DNA from: Burkholderiales bacterium | GTDB lineage: Bacteria > Pseudomonadota > Gammaproteobacteria > Burkholderiales > Usitatibacteraceae | Length of the DNA: 8,994 bases | Assembly (NCBI GenBank): GCA_014378085.1 | Contig: JACMOJ010000532.1 | Span: forward strand, 1-8,994 | Direction of reading: 5' to 3' | Shown: piece by piece, positions 1-7,866 of the stretch | Layout of the letters: each line of letters opens with the position of its first letter | How positions within the stretch are numbered: position 1 is the first letter of the stretch | The notes under the pieces: generated by a model | What the model was told of the DNA's origin: nothing | Databases searched by the model: none | Seen by the model: only the letters and a program-made list of their open reading frames with translations | Program-made: the position numbers and the translations under genes

Positions 1-108
1 AGCGCCTAATTTTCAAATGTGTGGTTGCCGAAGTGCGTAGCGCGTCTAGCGAAGAGATCGCGCACGGCCACCCCCACGGCGCACACGGCGCTCATCATTA
101 GCGGAAAT
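1..108. other. Left edge, no supported gene
   Basis: This is the stretch beyond the stop codon of the minus-strand phosphoesterase gene. Both strands are open for a short distance, but nothing resembles a known protein and no start has a convincing ribosome binding site. I also see no GC-rich stem followed by a T run that would mark a terminator for the mutS unit, so that transcript may continue past the left edge. Confidence 0.5.
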
Positions 109-1101
109 CTAGTCAGGGGAAGGCACAAAGCCGCCCGACGAAATCTGGAACGGTTGCTGACGGTTGTTGGTGTCCACCCCAATGCGTACCCAGTTAACAC
201 GCGGTGAGCCGTAACCTTCCACGCGCGTCACGTTCTCAATGGCACGCTTGTTGAGCGGGCTGCGGTATGGACGGTCAACGCGAAATTCGTGTGTGTCGCC
301 ATGCGCAAACAGCGTCGGCTTGCCAAACTTCTCGACTTCTCGCTCGAAGGCCTGCAGGAATGGCACATAGGCCGATTTCGCGACCGCAGCGGGCGACTCT
401 TCAAAGCCTGGATTTGCCTGAAGAAAAATTGCCAAGCCCAAAATGTCGGCGCTGCTCGCCCGCTCAATCGCAAACTTGAGCCAAGCGATATTGGCTTTCG
501 TGCGTTCTGTTTGCTCGGCGTCGTTGTCTCGGTCGAAGCCCACGTTATCGTTACTGCCTTGAATATTCAAGGTCGCAAACACAACGCCACTTTGCACCCA
601 TAAGACGTTCTCTTGGTAGCGCGAAAGCACGAGATCGTTTGCAAAAATCTGTGACTGCGGCGTCAGTTTGATGGTTGACTGACCGAGCGATTCTGGCTTG
701 GAAAAGAAAATCTCGCGTAATTTGTTAAGGCGCTCAAGCGGATTCATGACGCCATTGGTCGGACGACGGCAATCTACCCAGTCGTTGTCGCCCGGTGTGA
801 ATATCAGCGGATGTTTGGATTGGTTGAGCTCTTGAAAGCGGCGCTGAAACAGCACGTCTGTGCACGGCGCATTCGAGCCAGCCTTGAAGTCGCCAACGTG
901 AACCACAAATGCCAATGGCTCTCGGTCCATTGCTGCCAAGAGACGAGGAAACTGGCGCTCTTCCCATTCGTTGTATTGCTGATCACCGATCAAGCCAAAT
1001 TGAAAGGTGTTGGGTCCAGTGGCGATCGGGGCTTGGGTGGCGCACCCGCCGAGTGGGAGAATAAATGCGAGAACAAACGCGGCTACAAACAATTTATGCA
1101 A
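109..1101 (-). CDS. Calcineurin-like metallophosphoesterase, predicted lipoprotein
   Basis: Predicted exported metal-dependent phosphoesterase; the substrate is unknown. Numbering from the TTG at 1101 gives 330 residues. The N-terminus is a lipoprotein signal: Lys3, a hydrophobic stretch to Leu15, then lipobox Leu-Gly-Gly-Cys at 17-20. Ala follows the Cys, so by the Lol rule outer-membrane sorting is expected. Phosphoesterase motifs follow in order: Gly-Asp-Gln-Gln near 39-42, His-Val-Gly-Asp near 68-71, Pro-Gly-Asp-Asn-Asp near 103-107, and His-Gly-Asp-Thr-His at 267-271. The histidine normally expected between the last two motifs is not visible; Gln228 sits in the likely place. The gene overlaps the end of mutS, so the two are probably cotranscribed and translationally coupled. 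An alternative TTG at 1113 adds four residues, but GGAG at 1108-1111 lies six bases before the 1101 TTG. There is no ATG until well inside the conserved domain. The fold is fairly sure, activity is not. Confidence 0.85.
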   Translation of the reverse strand: MHKLFVAAFVLAFILPLGGCATQAPIATGPNTFQFGLIGDQQYNEWEERQFPRLLAAMDREPLAFVVHVGDFKAGSNAPCTDVLFQRRFQELNQSKHPLIFTPGDNDWVDCRRPTNGVMNPLERLNKLREIFFSKPESLGQSTIKLTPQSQIFANDLVLSRYQENVLWVQSGVVFATLNIQGSNDNVGFDRDNDAEQTERTKANIAWLKFAIERASSADILGLAIFLQANPGFEESPAAVAKSAYVPFLQAFEREVEKFGKPTLFAHGDTHEFRVDRPYRSPLNKRAIENVTRVEGYGSPRVNWVRIGVDTNNRQQPFQISSGGFVPSPD

Positions 1102-3757
1102 TTTCGTCTCCAAGAGAAGATTTCAGCTTATAAATGAGTGCGAGCGCATCGCGTGGGCTCAGCTCATCGGGTTTGGCATCCCGTAGTTGGTCAAACACGG
1201 GGTGGTCAAACACAGGGTGGTCCAGCGTAGCAGCGCTTTCTGGCGTTGCAGTCATGCCGGGCGCAAACAGATCGCGTTGCGCGCCGTGAGGCTGCGAGGC
1301 GTTTTCGAGTGCAGCCAATTGTTTGCGTGCAACTCTGACGACCGCGCGGGGCACGCCTGCTAGCTGTGCCACTTGCAACCCATAACTTTGATTGGCTGGG
1401 CCGGCTTCCAGCTTGTGCAAGAACACGATTTTATCGCGCGACTCAACGGCATCAAGATGCACATTGGCGAGGTTGGGTAGTTCGGCATTCAAACGGGTCA
1501 GCTCAAAATAGTGTGTCGCAAACAGCGTGTAGGAACGCGACGTCTCGGCGAGATAACGCGCGATGGCATAGGCCAGCGATAGGCCATCAAAGGTCGACGT
1601 GCCCCGACCGATTTCATCGATCAACACCAGACTGTGGCGCGTTGCGGTGTTCAGGATTGCAGCGGCCTCGGTCATCTCGACCATGAACGTTGAGCGTCCG
1701 CCGGCTAGGTCATCGGAGGCACCAATGCGCGTCATGATCGCATCGATGCTGCCGATTTCCGCGCGGGCTGCTGGCACAAATAAGCCGGTATGCGCCAGAA
1801 GCGTAATTTGGGCAACCTGACGCATGTAGGTCGATTTACCGCCCATGTTGGGGCCGGTAATGAGCAGCAGTTGCCGCGATCGCGACAAATCACAATCATT
1901 CGGAATAAAGTTCTCAACTTGGCTCTCTACCACCAAGTGGCGACCGCCTTCGATATTAAGTCTGTCATCCGCGACAAACATTGGTTGGCTCAATTTCAGC
2001 GCGGTGGTATTACGCGCATTTGCGCAGTACACATCAAGCTCCGCCGTCGCTTGTGCGAGCGCATGTAGAGGCTTTACGTATGGGGCGAGTAAATCTAGTA
2101 CCTGCTCGTATAAAAATTTCTCGCGCGCGAGTGCGCGTTCACTAGCCGACAGCGCTTTATCCTCGAACACTTTAAGTTCAGGGGTAATGAATCGCTCGGC
2201 GTTTTTCAGCGTTTGCCTGCGCCGATAGTTGTCGGGAACCTTGTCGAGCTGGCCCTGTGAAACTTCGATAAAAAATCCGTGCACCCGGTTGTACTCCACA
2301 CGCAGGTTTGCGATGCCGGTCCGTGCGCGCTCCTCAGCTTCAAGTTGTAGTAGGAACCCCGAGGCGTTGGATTGCATGCCGCGCAGTTCGTCAAGCGCCG
2401 CATCGTAGCCATCACGAATTACGCCGCCGTCGCGAACCATGTTCGATGGTTGGTCCGCAATCGACACAGAAAGACAAGTAAGGACGGCTGACTCCAGACA
2501 AAATGCCTTGGAGAGGTCCGCCAATACTGGTGTTTCAATATTTGCCAAAGTGCTGTGCAGCGCGGGCAACGTTGCTAATGCGGCGCGTAGCGCGGCGAGG
2601 TCGCGTGGTCGTGCGGTGCGTAGCGCGACGCGAGTGGTGATGCGCTCGATATCAGCCCACTCGCCGATGATGCGCTGAATGGCGTCTGCAATCGGCGCCA
2701 CTCCGAGTGACGCAACGTGGCGGGCCGCGATCACATTGCGGTCCCGTAGTGGGCTGTGTAGCCATTCACGAAGTCGCCTGGTCCCCATCGCCGTCGCGGT
2801 TGAATTCAGTACCGAGAAAAGTGTTGGTGCAGGCTCGCCACGAATGGTTTCGGTGATCTCTAAATTTCGCCGGGTTGCTGCGTCCATCCGGACATACGCG
2901 TCTTCGCGTTCAACGCGCAACCCTGACAGATGCGGCAGCGCTGAGCGTTGCGTTTGTTGAACATAGCCGAGCAACGCACCGGCTGCCGACAGTGCAATTT
3001 CCATCCCTTCGACGCCAAACCCCGCGAGGTCTTTCGTGCCGAACTGCGCTGTTAGCAGCTTGATTGCCGTGCTGAGATCAAACTGCCAATCCGCCATCCG
3101 CCGGATGGCGATGCGGCTTTGTCCCCCAGCTGCAGTAACGCGACTGACAAGGTCGCTCGCGAACCGCTCAAGCGTATCGGCAACGATGAGTTCCGCCGGT
3201 TGCAGCCGTTCAAGTTCCGCTGCTGCGGTGGCACGGCTCGCATTGCGCAGACAAAACTGACCGCTCGCAAGCGAAAGGGAGGCGATACCGACCACCCCTT
3301 CGTGGGCGAATAGCGCGGCGACCAATACTTCTCGCTCCGCCGGCATAAGCGCGCTGTCAGTTAAGGTGCCGGGCGTGACGATACGAGTGACGGCGCGTGC
3401 GACCGGTCCTTTGCCGGTGACTTCACCAACTTGCTCACAAATTACCGCAGACTCGCCCAGCTTGACGAGTTTCGCGAGGTATTGCTCCACCGCATGAAAC
3501 GGCACCCCCGCCATCTTGATTGGCTGGCCATTCGATTGGCCGCGCGTGGTGAGCGTAATGTCGAGGAGCTTTGCGGCTTTCACCGCATCGTCAAAGAACA
3601 GCTCGTAGAAATCTCCCATCCGATACAGCATCAGCGTATCTGGATAGTCGCGCTTGATGCCGAGATACTGCTGCATCATCGGCGTGTGCTGCTCAAATCC
3701 GCTGGTGGCGGCAGGTTGGTGCGTTAATTTAGTCACGTCGTAAACATCGAGCGTCAT
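1094..3757 (-). CDS. mutS: DNA mismatch repair protein MutS
   Basis: MutS binds base mismatches and small loops and, with MutL, starts strand-directed repair. The protein has 887 residues; E. coli MutS has 853. The mismatch-reading motif Gly-Asp-Phe-Tyr-Glu is at 48-52, with Phe50 the stacking residue and Glu52 its partner. The connector, lever and clamp regions span roughly 140-590. The ATPase shows Walker A Gly-Pro-Asn-Met-Gly-Gly-Lys-Ser at 635-642, Walker B ending in Asp714-Glu715, and Phe-Ala-Thr-His at 746-749. Gln-Arg-Asp-Leu-Phe at 827-831 fits the beta-clamp binding consensus. The last 25 residues resemble the C-terminal oligomerisation helices of E. coli MutS. The linker before them holds a doubled Asp-His-Pro-Val-Phe (846-855). 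The ATG start gives about 15 residues more than E. coli before the conserved His-Thr-Pro-Met-Met; it has no clear Shine-Dalgarno, and a GTG at codon 8 is a weaker alternative. No inactivating change is seen. Confidence 0.98.
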   Translation of the reverse strand: MTLDVYDVTKLTHQPAATSGFEQHTPMMQQYLGIKRDYPDTLMLYRMGDFYELFFDDAVKAAKLLDITLTTRGQSNGQPIKMAGVPFHAVEQYLAKLVKLGESAVICEQVGEVTGKGPVARAVTRIVTPGTLTDSALMPAEREVLVAALFAHEGVVGIASLSLASGQFCLRNASRATAAAELERLQPAELIVADTLERFASDLVSRVTAAGGQSRIAIRRMADWQFDLSTAIKLLTAQFGTKDLAGFGVEGMEIALSAAGALLGYVQQTQRSALPHLSGLRVEREDAYVRMDAATRRNLEITETIRGEPAPTLFSVLNSTATAMGTRRLREWLHSPLRDRNVIAARHVASLGVAPIADAIQRIIGEWADIERITTRVALRTARPRDLAALRAALATLPALHSTLANIETPVLADLSKAFCLESAVLTCLSVSIADQPSNMVRDGGVIRDGYDAALDELRGMQSNASGFLLQLEAEERARTGIANLRVEYNRVHGFFIEVSQGQLDKVPDNYRRRQTLKNAERFITPELKVFEDKALSASERALAREKFLYEQVLDLLAPYVKPLHALAQATAELDVYCANARNTTALKLSQPMFVADDRLNIEGGRHLVVESQVENFIPNDCDLSRSRQLLLITGPNMGGKSTYMRQVAQITLLAHTGLFVPAARAEIGSIDAIMTRIGASDDLAGGRSTFMVEMTEAAAILNTATRHSLVLIDEIGRGTSTFDGLSLAYAIARYLAETSRSYTLFATHYFELTRLNAELPNLANVHLDAVESRDKIVFLHKLEAGPANQSYGLQVAQLAGVPRAVVRVARKQLAALENASQPHGAQRDLFAPGMTATPESAATLDHPVFDHPVFDQLRDAKPDELSPRDALALIYKLKSSLGDEIA
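1108..1111 (-). promoter_or_regulatory. Ribosome binding site deciding the TTG start
   Basis: GGAG on the minus strand lies six bases before the TTG at 1099-1101, which is good Shine-Dalgarno spacing. The site is inside the last codons of mutS. It favours 1101 over the upstream in-frame TTG at 1113, whose own bases run into this site. The mutS stop TAA (1094-1096) lies just inside the downstream gene, an arrangement suited to reinitiation by ribosomes finishing mutS. Confidence 0.55.
1189..1218 (-). repeat. Tandem 15-base repeat within mutS
   Basis: Two adjacent 15-base units, 1189-1203 and 1204-1218, differ at one base, and the first bases of a third follow (1219-1222). The unit length is a multiple of three, so copies keep the reading frame and encode Asp-His-Pro-Val-Phe twice, at MutS residues 846-855. 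It lies in the linker between the ATPase domain and the C-terminal helices, where length change should be tolerated. Confidence 0.85.
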
Positions 3758-3958
3758 CGGTTGAGCTAGGTGGAGCCGAACTACGATTGGGCGGCGGCAA
3801 GATTAATCAAATCAGTAGCGGCAAGTCTAACAAGTCCGCCGCAATCAGCGACAAAGCAGTTAATTTCCAGCGCGGTGTTAGCGTTTGATAGGCCAAGAAA
3901 TCGTTTGTTTTTACCTAGTTCGGCGTAACATTGTGCCTAGTCTCTTAAACCGCAAAAC
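3758..3958. other. Divergent intergenic region, mutS / HDOD gene
   Basis: These 201 bases must carry the promoters for mutS (leftward) and for the HDOD-MBL pair (rightward). Neither start has a good Shine-Dalgarno. For the rightward unit, TTGATA at 3885-3890 resembles a -35 box but has no good -10 at the right distance. TAACAT at 3926-3931 could be a -10 with TTGTTT at 3905-3910, though the 15-base spacing is short. An 8-base perfect palindrome GATTAATC lies at 3801-3808, and GCGGCAAG occurs twice (3794-3801 and 3818-3825) with starts 24 bases apart. None of these is strong enough to name a regulator. Confidence 0.4.
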
Positions 3959-4822
3959 ATGACCACACCGAACAAGCAGCAAGTATCACAACAACGGCTC
4001 GCCGCGGCCGTTGAGAAAATGCCGGCGTTTCCCAAAGCTGTGCAGCAGGTGCTGGCGCTCTGCCGCGACATTAACTGTTCGCCGCGCCAGCTTGTGGTGG
4101 TCATTGAGCACGACCCGGTGTTGACAGTGAAGTTGTTGCGCATCGTCAATTCGGCGAGTTATGGATTGCCGAACAAGGTGGCCTCGGTCAACCAAGCTGT
4201 GCTTTACCTTGGACTGAATACGGTTAAGAATTTGGCGCTAACGTTTGCCATGATCGGCGTGTTGCCAGCAAAAAACGTGGCGGGTTTTGACGTTGGGGAA
4301 TATTTGTTGCACTCGGTCGCGGTTGCGTCGCTCGCGAGGTATTTGGCGACACGACCTGAGTCGGGTGGCGTTGATGGTGATGACGCATATGTCGCTGGCC
4401 TGCTGCACGATTTCGGCAAGGTCGTCATGGCAACGCACCTGCCGGATGAGTACCGCGAGGCGTTGACGACTGCAGACGCAGAACAGCGGCCCTTGCATAT
4501 TGTTGAGCGCCAACTGATCGGTGCCGATCATGCGGATGTGGGCGCGATGTTGGCGCAGCACTGGCAGTTTTCTAGCGATCTCGTTTCGTGTATTCGCACG
4601 CATCAGTCGACGCCGGATGCGGACGGACTCACGGCGTGTGTCGCGATGGCGAACCAGTTGGCACGACGTGCCGGGGTGGGCAATGCCCGCAATACCTTCC
4701 GCAAGGATGAAAAGCCTGTCACTGAACGTTGGGGAGCAGATTTTGCTTCCATTGACGCCGCGCTCGGGTCGCTGGATGGCATCTTGGCATCGGCGCGCGC
4801 ATTTGCCGAGTCTGCGCGATGA
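3959..4822 (+). CDS. Stand-alone HDOD-domain protein
   Basis: HDOD proteins are relatives of the HD/HD-GYP phosphohydrolases, usually found in signalling and regulation and mostly without proven catalysis. This one has 287 residues and almost nothing outside the domain: no receiver, GGDEF, EAL, GAF or membrane segment. The domain covers roughly 12-225. Typical marks are the Met-Pro-Ala-Phe-Pro opening at 21-25, Ile-Val-Asn-Ser-Ala-Ser-Tyr-Gly at 62-69, and Gly-Leu-Leu-His-Asp-Phe-Gly-Lys at 147-154. His118, His150-Asp151, His191 and His215 are spaced as the HD-type metal ligands would be, so a metal site or residual activity is possible. The ATG lacks a clear Shine-Dalgarno. The stop overlaps the start of the MBL gene by four bases (ATGA), so the two are translationally coupled and probably act in one process. 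Cytoplasmic. The family call is firm; the function is unknown. Confidence 0.93.
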   Translation: MTTPNKQQVSQQRLAAAVEKMPAFPKAVQQVLALCRDINCSPRQLVVVIEHDPVLTVKLLRIVNSASYGLPNKVASVNQAVLYLGLNTVKNLALTFAMIGVLPAKNVAGFDVGEYLLHSVAVASLARYLATRPESGGVDGDDAYVAGLLHDFGKVVMATHLPDEYREALTTADAEQRPLHIVERQLIGADHADVGAMLAQHWQFSSDLVSCIRTHQSTPDADGLTACVAMANQLARRAGVGNARNTFRKDEKPVTERWGADFASIDAALGSLDGILASARAFAESAR

Positions 4823-5706
4823 AGGTACGTTTCTGGGGCGTCCGCGGTTCTATTCCCGTGCCGGGCGAGAGCACGCGTCGTTACGGCGGCAACACGACTT
4901 GCATCGAAATCCGTACCGATGCGGGTGAGCTGATTGTGCTCGATGCGGGGACCGGAATTTACCAGCTCGCACAGTCGCTGCTAAAAGAATTGCCCGTTAG
5001 TGCCAATTTGTTCATTACACACACACATTGGGACCACATCCAAGGTTTGCCGTTTTTTTTGCCGATCTTTATTCCTGGCTGTTCAGTGCAAATTCGCGGT
5101 GCCCACGACATGGTAGCGGGAACGGGTATTGATCGAGTGATGGATGTGCAGATGCAATACAGCTACTTTCCGGTTCGAGAGGCTGAACTCAAAGCGAGGA
5201 TCAGCTACGAAGATGTGCAGCCCGGTACGGCAGTTACCATCGCAGATGCAACGGTGACGCCGGTATTGCTAAATCATCCGGTGGTCAACTTTGGTTACCG
5301 GGTTGAATGTAACGGCAAGTCGGTTTTCTTCACCGGCGATCACGAGCCCTATCACAACATCTATCAGCCGCATGACGACGGCTATGCGGCCTACCAGCAG
5401 ATGGTCGAGACGCGGACCGCAGAGATCGCCGCGGCGATTGGCCCGGTCGATTTGCTAATTGCAGATTGTTCGTACACGGCGCACGAGTACCTATCCAAAA
5501 TCGGCTGGGGCCACGGCAGTTACGACTCAAGTATTGCGATGGCGCGCGCAGCGGGAGCCAAACGACTCGCGTGCACACATCACGAACCGACGCGCAGCGA
5601 CGAGGAACTCGAGCGGGTGTTTGCCGAAACCATGCAAAACATTGGCCCCGCGCATGGGTTGCAAGATATTTTTCTCACCCGGGAAGGATTGGAAATCACC
5701 CTTTAA
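4819..5706 (+). CDS. MBL-fold metallo-hydrolase
   Basis: Metallo-beta-lactamase-fold hydrolase of 295 residues, with no signal peptide, so cytoplasmic. The opening Phe-Trp-Gly-Val-Arg-Gly-Ser at 5-11 and Tyr-Gly-Gly-Asn-Thr at 22-26 are typical of a bacterial group often annotated simply as a metal-dependent or phosphodiesterase-like hydrolase. The zinc motif His-Thr-His-Trp-Asp-His occupies 68-73. Further likely ligands are His153, Asp174 in Phe-Thr-Gly-Asp, Asp216 or His232, and His254 or His255 near the C-terminus. All core residues look present, so an active dinuclear metal enzyme is likely. Relatives include the PhnP and tRNase Z-type phosphodiesterases, so a phosphodiester substrate such as a cyclic nucleotide is a reasonable guess but unproven. 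The ATG overlaps the HDOD stop (ATGA); only a weak GAG lies ahead. A run of eight T at 5053-5060 falls within the coding sequence. The gene ends 7 bases from the convergent ndh stop. Confidence 0.92.
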   Translation: MKVRFWGVRGSIPVPGESTRRYGGNTTCIEIRTDAGELIVLDAGTGIYQLAQSLLKELPVSANLFITHTHWDHIQGLPFFLPIFIPGCSVQIRGAHDMVAGTGIDRVMDVQMQYSYFPVREAELKARISYEDVQPGTAVTIADATVTPVLLNHPVVNFGYRVECNGKSVFFTGDHEPYHNIYQPHDDGYAAYQQMVETRTAEIAAAIGPVDLLIADCSYTAHEYLSKIGWGHGSYDSSIAMARAAGAKRLACTHHEPTRSDEELERVFAETMQNIGPAHGLQDIFLTREGLEITL

Positions 5707-5713
5707 GTTATCG

Positions 5714-7006
5714 TCAGTGAAGCTTGACCTTTGGTTCGGTCTGGCGGCGAATGATCCGCGCAGCGGTGTCGAGTGCCATGCGCCAGAAGCCGTGCAGCGC
5801 CCACAAGTGGAGTTTGTACAACGAGATGTAAAACATTTTTGCAATGAAACCTTCTACACGCAGGCTGCCGCGCGAGACAAAGCCCATCAACGTGCCGACC
5901 GATTGAGAGGCACCGAGCGACACGAGCGAGCCAAAGTCGCGATAGTGGAACGGCAGAGGCGCTTGCCCGGCGAGCCGCCGTTTGATGGTCTTAAACATAT
6001 GGCTCGCTTGCTGGTGAGCCGATTGCGCACGCGGCGGCACGTTGCGGCCTTCCTGCCACGGGCAAGCGGCGCAGTCGCCGAGTGAAAAAATGTTCGCGTC
6101 CGCGGTGGTCTGTAGGGTCGGCAACACCACTAGCTGGTTGATGCGATTGGTTTCGAGGCCGTCTAATCGCGTTAATACCGCCGACGCGCGAACGCCCGCC
6201 GCCCAAACGACAAAATCAGCGGCCAACGGTTTACCAGATCGAAGATCGAGCCCGTCAGGGCGCACTGCCACTACCGGATCTCCGGTTAGCACTTCAACGT
6301 TCAGGGTATGCAGGATGTCCAGGGTTGCCGTGGCGAGATACTCGGGTAAGCCGGTGAGGATGCGCGGGCCAGCTTCGACGATGGTAAGGTGGATTTGTCT
6401 TTCCGGGTCAAATTGATTCAGACCATAGGCGGCTAGCAGCCGGATGGTGTTGTGTAACTCCGCAGAGAGCTCCACTCCGGTTGCACCCGCGCCGACGATG
6501 ACAATCCGCAGCACCCTGCCGTCGTTGGCGAAATTGACTTTAAAGCAGGTGTTGACCAGACGACGATGAAACAAATGCGCGTCCCACGCATTGTCGAGCG
6601 TAAACGCGTGATCGGTGACACCCGGCGTGCCAAAGTCGTTCGACTGCGAGCCAATGGCGATTACCAGCGTATCGTATTTGAGGCGTCGCTCCGGAAGGAT
6701 CTCTTCCCCAGCATCGTCGGTCACCGCGTCGACGAAGACCTCTTTTTGGCTGCGATCAAGCCCTCTCAGTGCGCCGAGCGAAAACGTGAAGTGGTGCCAT
6801 CGCGCCTGCGCAAGATAATCAAGCTGATGCGAATGCATGTCCATGCTGCCCGCGGCAACTTCGTGCAGCAATGGTTTCCAGAGATGGGTGCGGCTGCGGT
6901 CAATCAGCGTTATCTGCGCGCGCCCTTTTTTCCCTATTGAGTCGCCCAGCTTGGTGGCGAGTTCTAGTCCACCTGCACCACCGCCAACGATAACAACCCG
7001 ATGCAT
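5714..7006 (-). CDS. ndh: Type II NADH:quinone oxidoreductase (NDH-2)
   Basis: Single-subunit, non-proton-pumping respiratory NADH dehydrogenase that passes electrons from NADH through FAD to quinone at the inner face of the cytoplasmic membrane. At 430 residues it matches E. coli Ndh (434). The FAD-binding Gly-x-Gly-x-x-Gly is at 8-13, with Asp36 ending the second strand. His-Leu-Trp-Lys-Pro-Leu-Leu-His-Glu at 41-49 is as in E. coli. The second Rossmann motif is at 172-177, and Glu211 at the end of its second strand favours NADH over NADPH. Leu-Gly-Asp-Cys at 309-312 contacts FAD, and Ala-Gln-Ser-Ala-His-Gln at 327-332 matches the quinone-site motif. The aromatic, amphipathic C-terminal stretch (about 388-414) suits membrane attachment. 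The gene follows suhB after 36 bases on the same strand, so it is probably its second operon gene. AGGAG lies ten bases before the ATG. The gene ends 7 bases from the convergent MBL gene, leaving no room for a separate terminator. Confidence 0.95.
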   Translation of the reverse strand: MHRVVIVGGGAGGLELATKLGDSIGKKGRAQITLIDRSRTHLWKPLLHEVAAGSMDMHSHQLDYLAQARWHHFTFSLGALRGLDRSQKEVFVDAVTDDAGEEILPERRLKYDTLVIAIGSQSNDFGTPGVTDHAFTLDNAWDAHLFHRRLVNTCFKVNFANDGRVLRIVIVGAGATGVELSAELHNTIRLLAAYGLNQFDPERQIHLTIVEAGPRILTGLPEYLATATLDILHTLNVEVLTGDPVVAVRPDGLDLRSGKPLAADFVVWAAGVRASAVLTRLDGLETNRINQLVVLPTLQTTADANIFSLGDCAACPWQEGRNVPPRAQSAHQQASHMFKTIKRRLAGQAPLPFHYRDFGSLVSLGASQSVGTLMGFVSRGSLRVEGFIAKMFYISLYKLHLWALHGFWRMALDTAARIIRRQTEPKVKLH

Positions 7007-7016
7007 TTGGACCGGA

Positions 7017-7021
7017 CTCCT
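7017..7021 (-). promoter_or_regulatory. Ribosome binding site of ndh
   Basis: AGGAG on the minus strand, ten bases before the ATG at 7004-7006. It is the clearest Shine-Dalgarno in the window and supports the chosen ndh start, which leaves only six residues ahead of the FAD-binding glycines. Confidence 0.6.
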
Positions 7022-7042
7022 GGGAAGGTAAATGGCGACTGC

Positions 7043-7831
7043 TTATTTTTTGAAATGGTTCTGCACGATGCCAAGCATTGGGGCAAACACCTTTGGTGTT
7101 CCACACACCAGGGTGCCGGAATTAAGCCAATCGCTTTCGCCTTTGAAGTCCGAAATCAAGCCGCCTGCTTCCTGAACAAGTAAGCCACCCGCCGCAACGT
7201 CCCAAGGGCTTAAGCCCTGCTCCCAAAAGCCGTCAAATCGGCCGCATGCCACGTAGGCCAAGTCAAGTGCCGCCGCGCCGGGGCGCCTGATGCCTGAAGA
7301 TTTCTGCGTCATTTCCTTAAACGTGGCGATGTACTGGTCAAAATTGCCAAAGTCTTTGTACGGGAAGCCCGTGCCTAGCAATGCAGCCTTGATGTTGATG
7401 GTCTTGGAAACACGGATGCGTCGATCGTTAAGAAACGCACCAGCGCCTTTCGAGGCGGTGAAAAGATCATTGCGCACCGGATCAAAAATCACCCCGTGCT
7501 GAACCACGCCCTTCACGCTTAGCGCGATGGACACGCAATACTGGGGAAAACCATGCAAGAAATTAGTGGTACCGTCGAGCGGATCGATGATCCACATGTA
7601 CTCAGAACTGTTGTCCTGTAAGCCCGACTCTTCGGCCAGGATGTTATGCTGTGGATAGGCGTCTTTGAGCACTTGGATTGCCGCTTGTTCTGCGGCGCGA
7701 TCCACCTCGGACACATAATCGTTTTGCGCTTTTTGCTCGATAGTGAGTTTGTCGAGATCAAAAGAAGCGCGGTTGATAACGGCGCCGGCACGGCGCGCGG
7801 CTTTGATCGCGATATTGAGTACTGGATGCAT
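7043..7831 (-). CDS. suhB: Inositol-1-monophosphatase family protein SuhB
   Basis: Magnesium-dependent sugar phosphatase of the inositol monophosphatase family. In E. coli, SuhB also joins the NusA/NusB/NusE/NusG complex for ribosomal RNA antitermination, and its phosphatase activity is not needed for that role. The protein has 262 residues against 267 in E. coli and aligns from the first residue (Met-His-Pro-x-Leu-Asn-Ile-Ala). The metal site is intact: Glu67 in Ala-Glu-Glu-Ser-Gly, Asp83 and Asp86 in Ile-Asp-Pro-Leu-Asp-Gly-Thr (82-88), and Asp211 in Trp-Asp-Val-Ala-Ala-Gly. The Ala-Leu-Asp-Leu-Ala-Tyr-Val-Ala segment at 188-195 is also as in E. coli. It is transcribed away from trmJ, as in E. 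coli, and ndh follows after 36 bases. No Shine-Dalgarno precedes the ATG, and a possible -10 lies only five bases upstream, so the message may be leaderless. Confidence 0.96.
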   Translation of the reverse strand: MHPVLNIAIKAARRAGAVINRASFDLDKLTIEQKAQNDYVSEVDRAAEQAAIQVLKDAYPQHNILAEESGLQDNSSEYMWIIDPLDGTTNFLHGFPQYCVSIALSVKGVVQHGVIFDPVRNDLFTASKGAGAFLNDRRIRVSKTINIKAALLGTGFPYKDFGNFDQYIATFKEMTQKSSGIRRPGAAALDLAYVACGRFDGFWEQGLSPWDVAAGGLLVQEAGGLISDFKGESDWLNSGTLVCGTPKVFAPMLGIVQNHFKK

Positions 7832-7836
7832 GGCGA

Positions 7837-7866
7837 ATTGTCTGTGTCCACAGTCACTGTGGTCAC
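7837..7866 (-). promoter_or_regulatory. Candidate suhB promoter
   Basis: On the minus strand GTGACC (7866-7861) and GACAAT (7842-7837) each match four of six consensus bases of the sigma-70 -35 and -10 boxes, separated by 18 bases. The ATG of suhB starts five bases past the -10, so transcription would begin at or inside the start codon. The spacer lies inside the palindrome. Pattern matching by eye only. Confidence 0.3.
7844..7866. repeat. 23-base imperfect palindrome, possible operator
   Basis: The left arm GTGTCCACAG (7844-7853) and right arm CTGTGGTCAC (7857-7866) flank TCA, centred on 7855. Nine of ten base pairs match; the only break is T opposite T at 7847/7863. The core CCACAG-TCA-CTGTGG is perfect. 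Position and symmetry suit a dimeric DNA-binding regulator acting on both suhB and trmJ. A hairpin in RNA is also possible, but no T run follows on either strand, so a terminator is unlikely. Confidence 0.55.

Noticed and set aside
6..207. Short open frames on both strands at the left edge
   Set aside because: They overlap the end of the phosphoesterase gene and have no recognisable motif or ribosome binding site.
1366..2228. Several plus-strand open frames of 73-127 codons opposite mutS
   Set aside because: They lie opposite conserved MutS ATPase and clamp codons and look like antisense shadows of a GC-rich gene, with no start signals or family motifs.
4521..4928. Plus-strand open frame of 135 codons spanning the HDOD-MBL junction
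   Set aside because: It is a shifted frame across two well-supported genes; its Arg- and Ser-rich translation carries no motif.
5017..5030. ACAC dinucleotide run
   Set aside because: It encodes the Thr-His-Thr-His of the zinc motif, so codon content explains it better than a microsatellite.
5720..5745. Weak GACC/GGTC inverted repeat as a terminator between the convergent genes
   Set aside because: The stem has only four pairs, the loop is large and no T run follows; it also lies inside the ndh coding sequence.
5459..6085. Plus-strand open frame of 208 codons running from the MBL gene into ndh
   Set aside because: Most of it is antisense to the strongly supported ndh gene and its start lies out of frame in the MBL gene. 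The translation is rich in Arg and Ala and has no recognisable motif.
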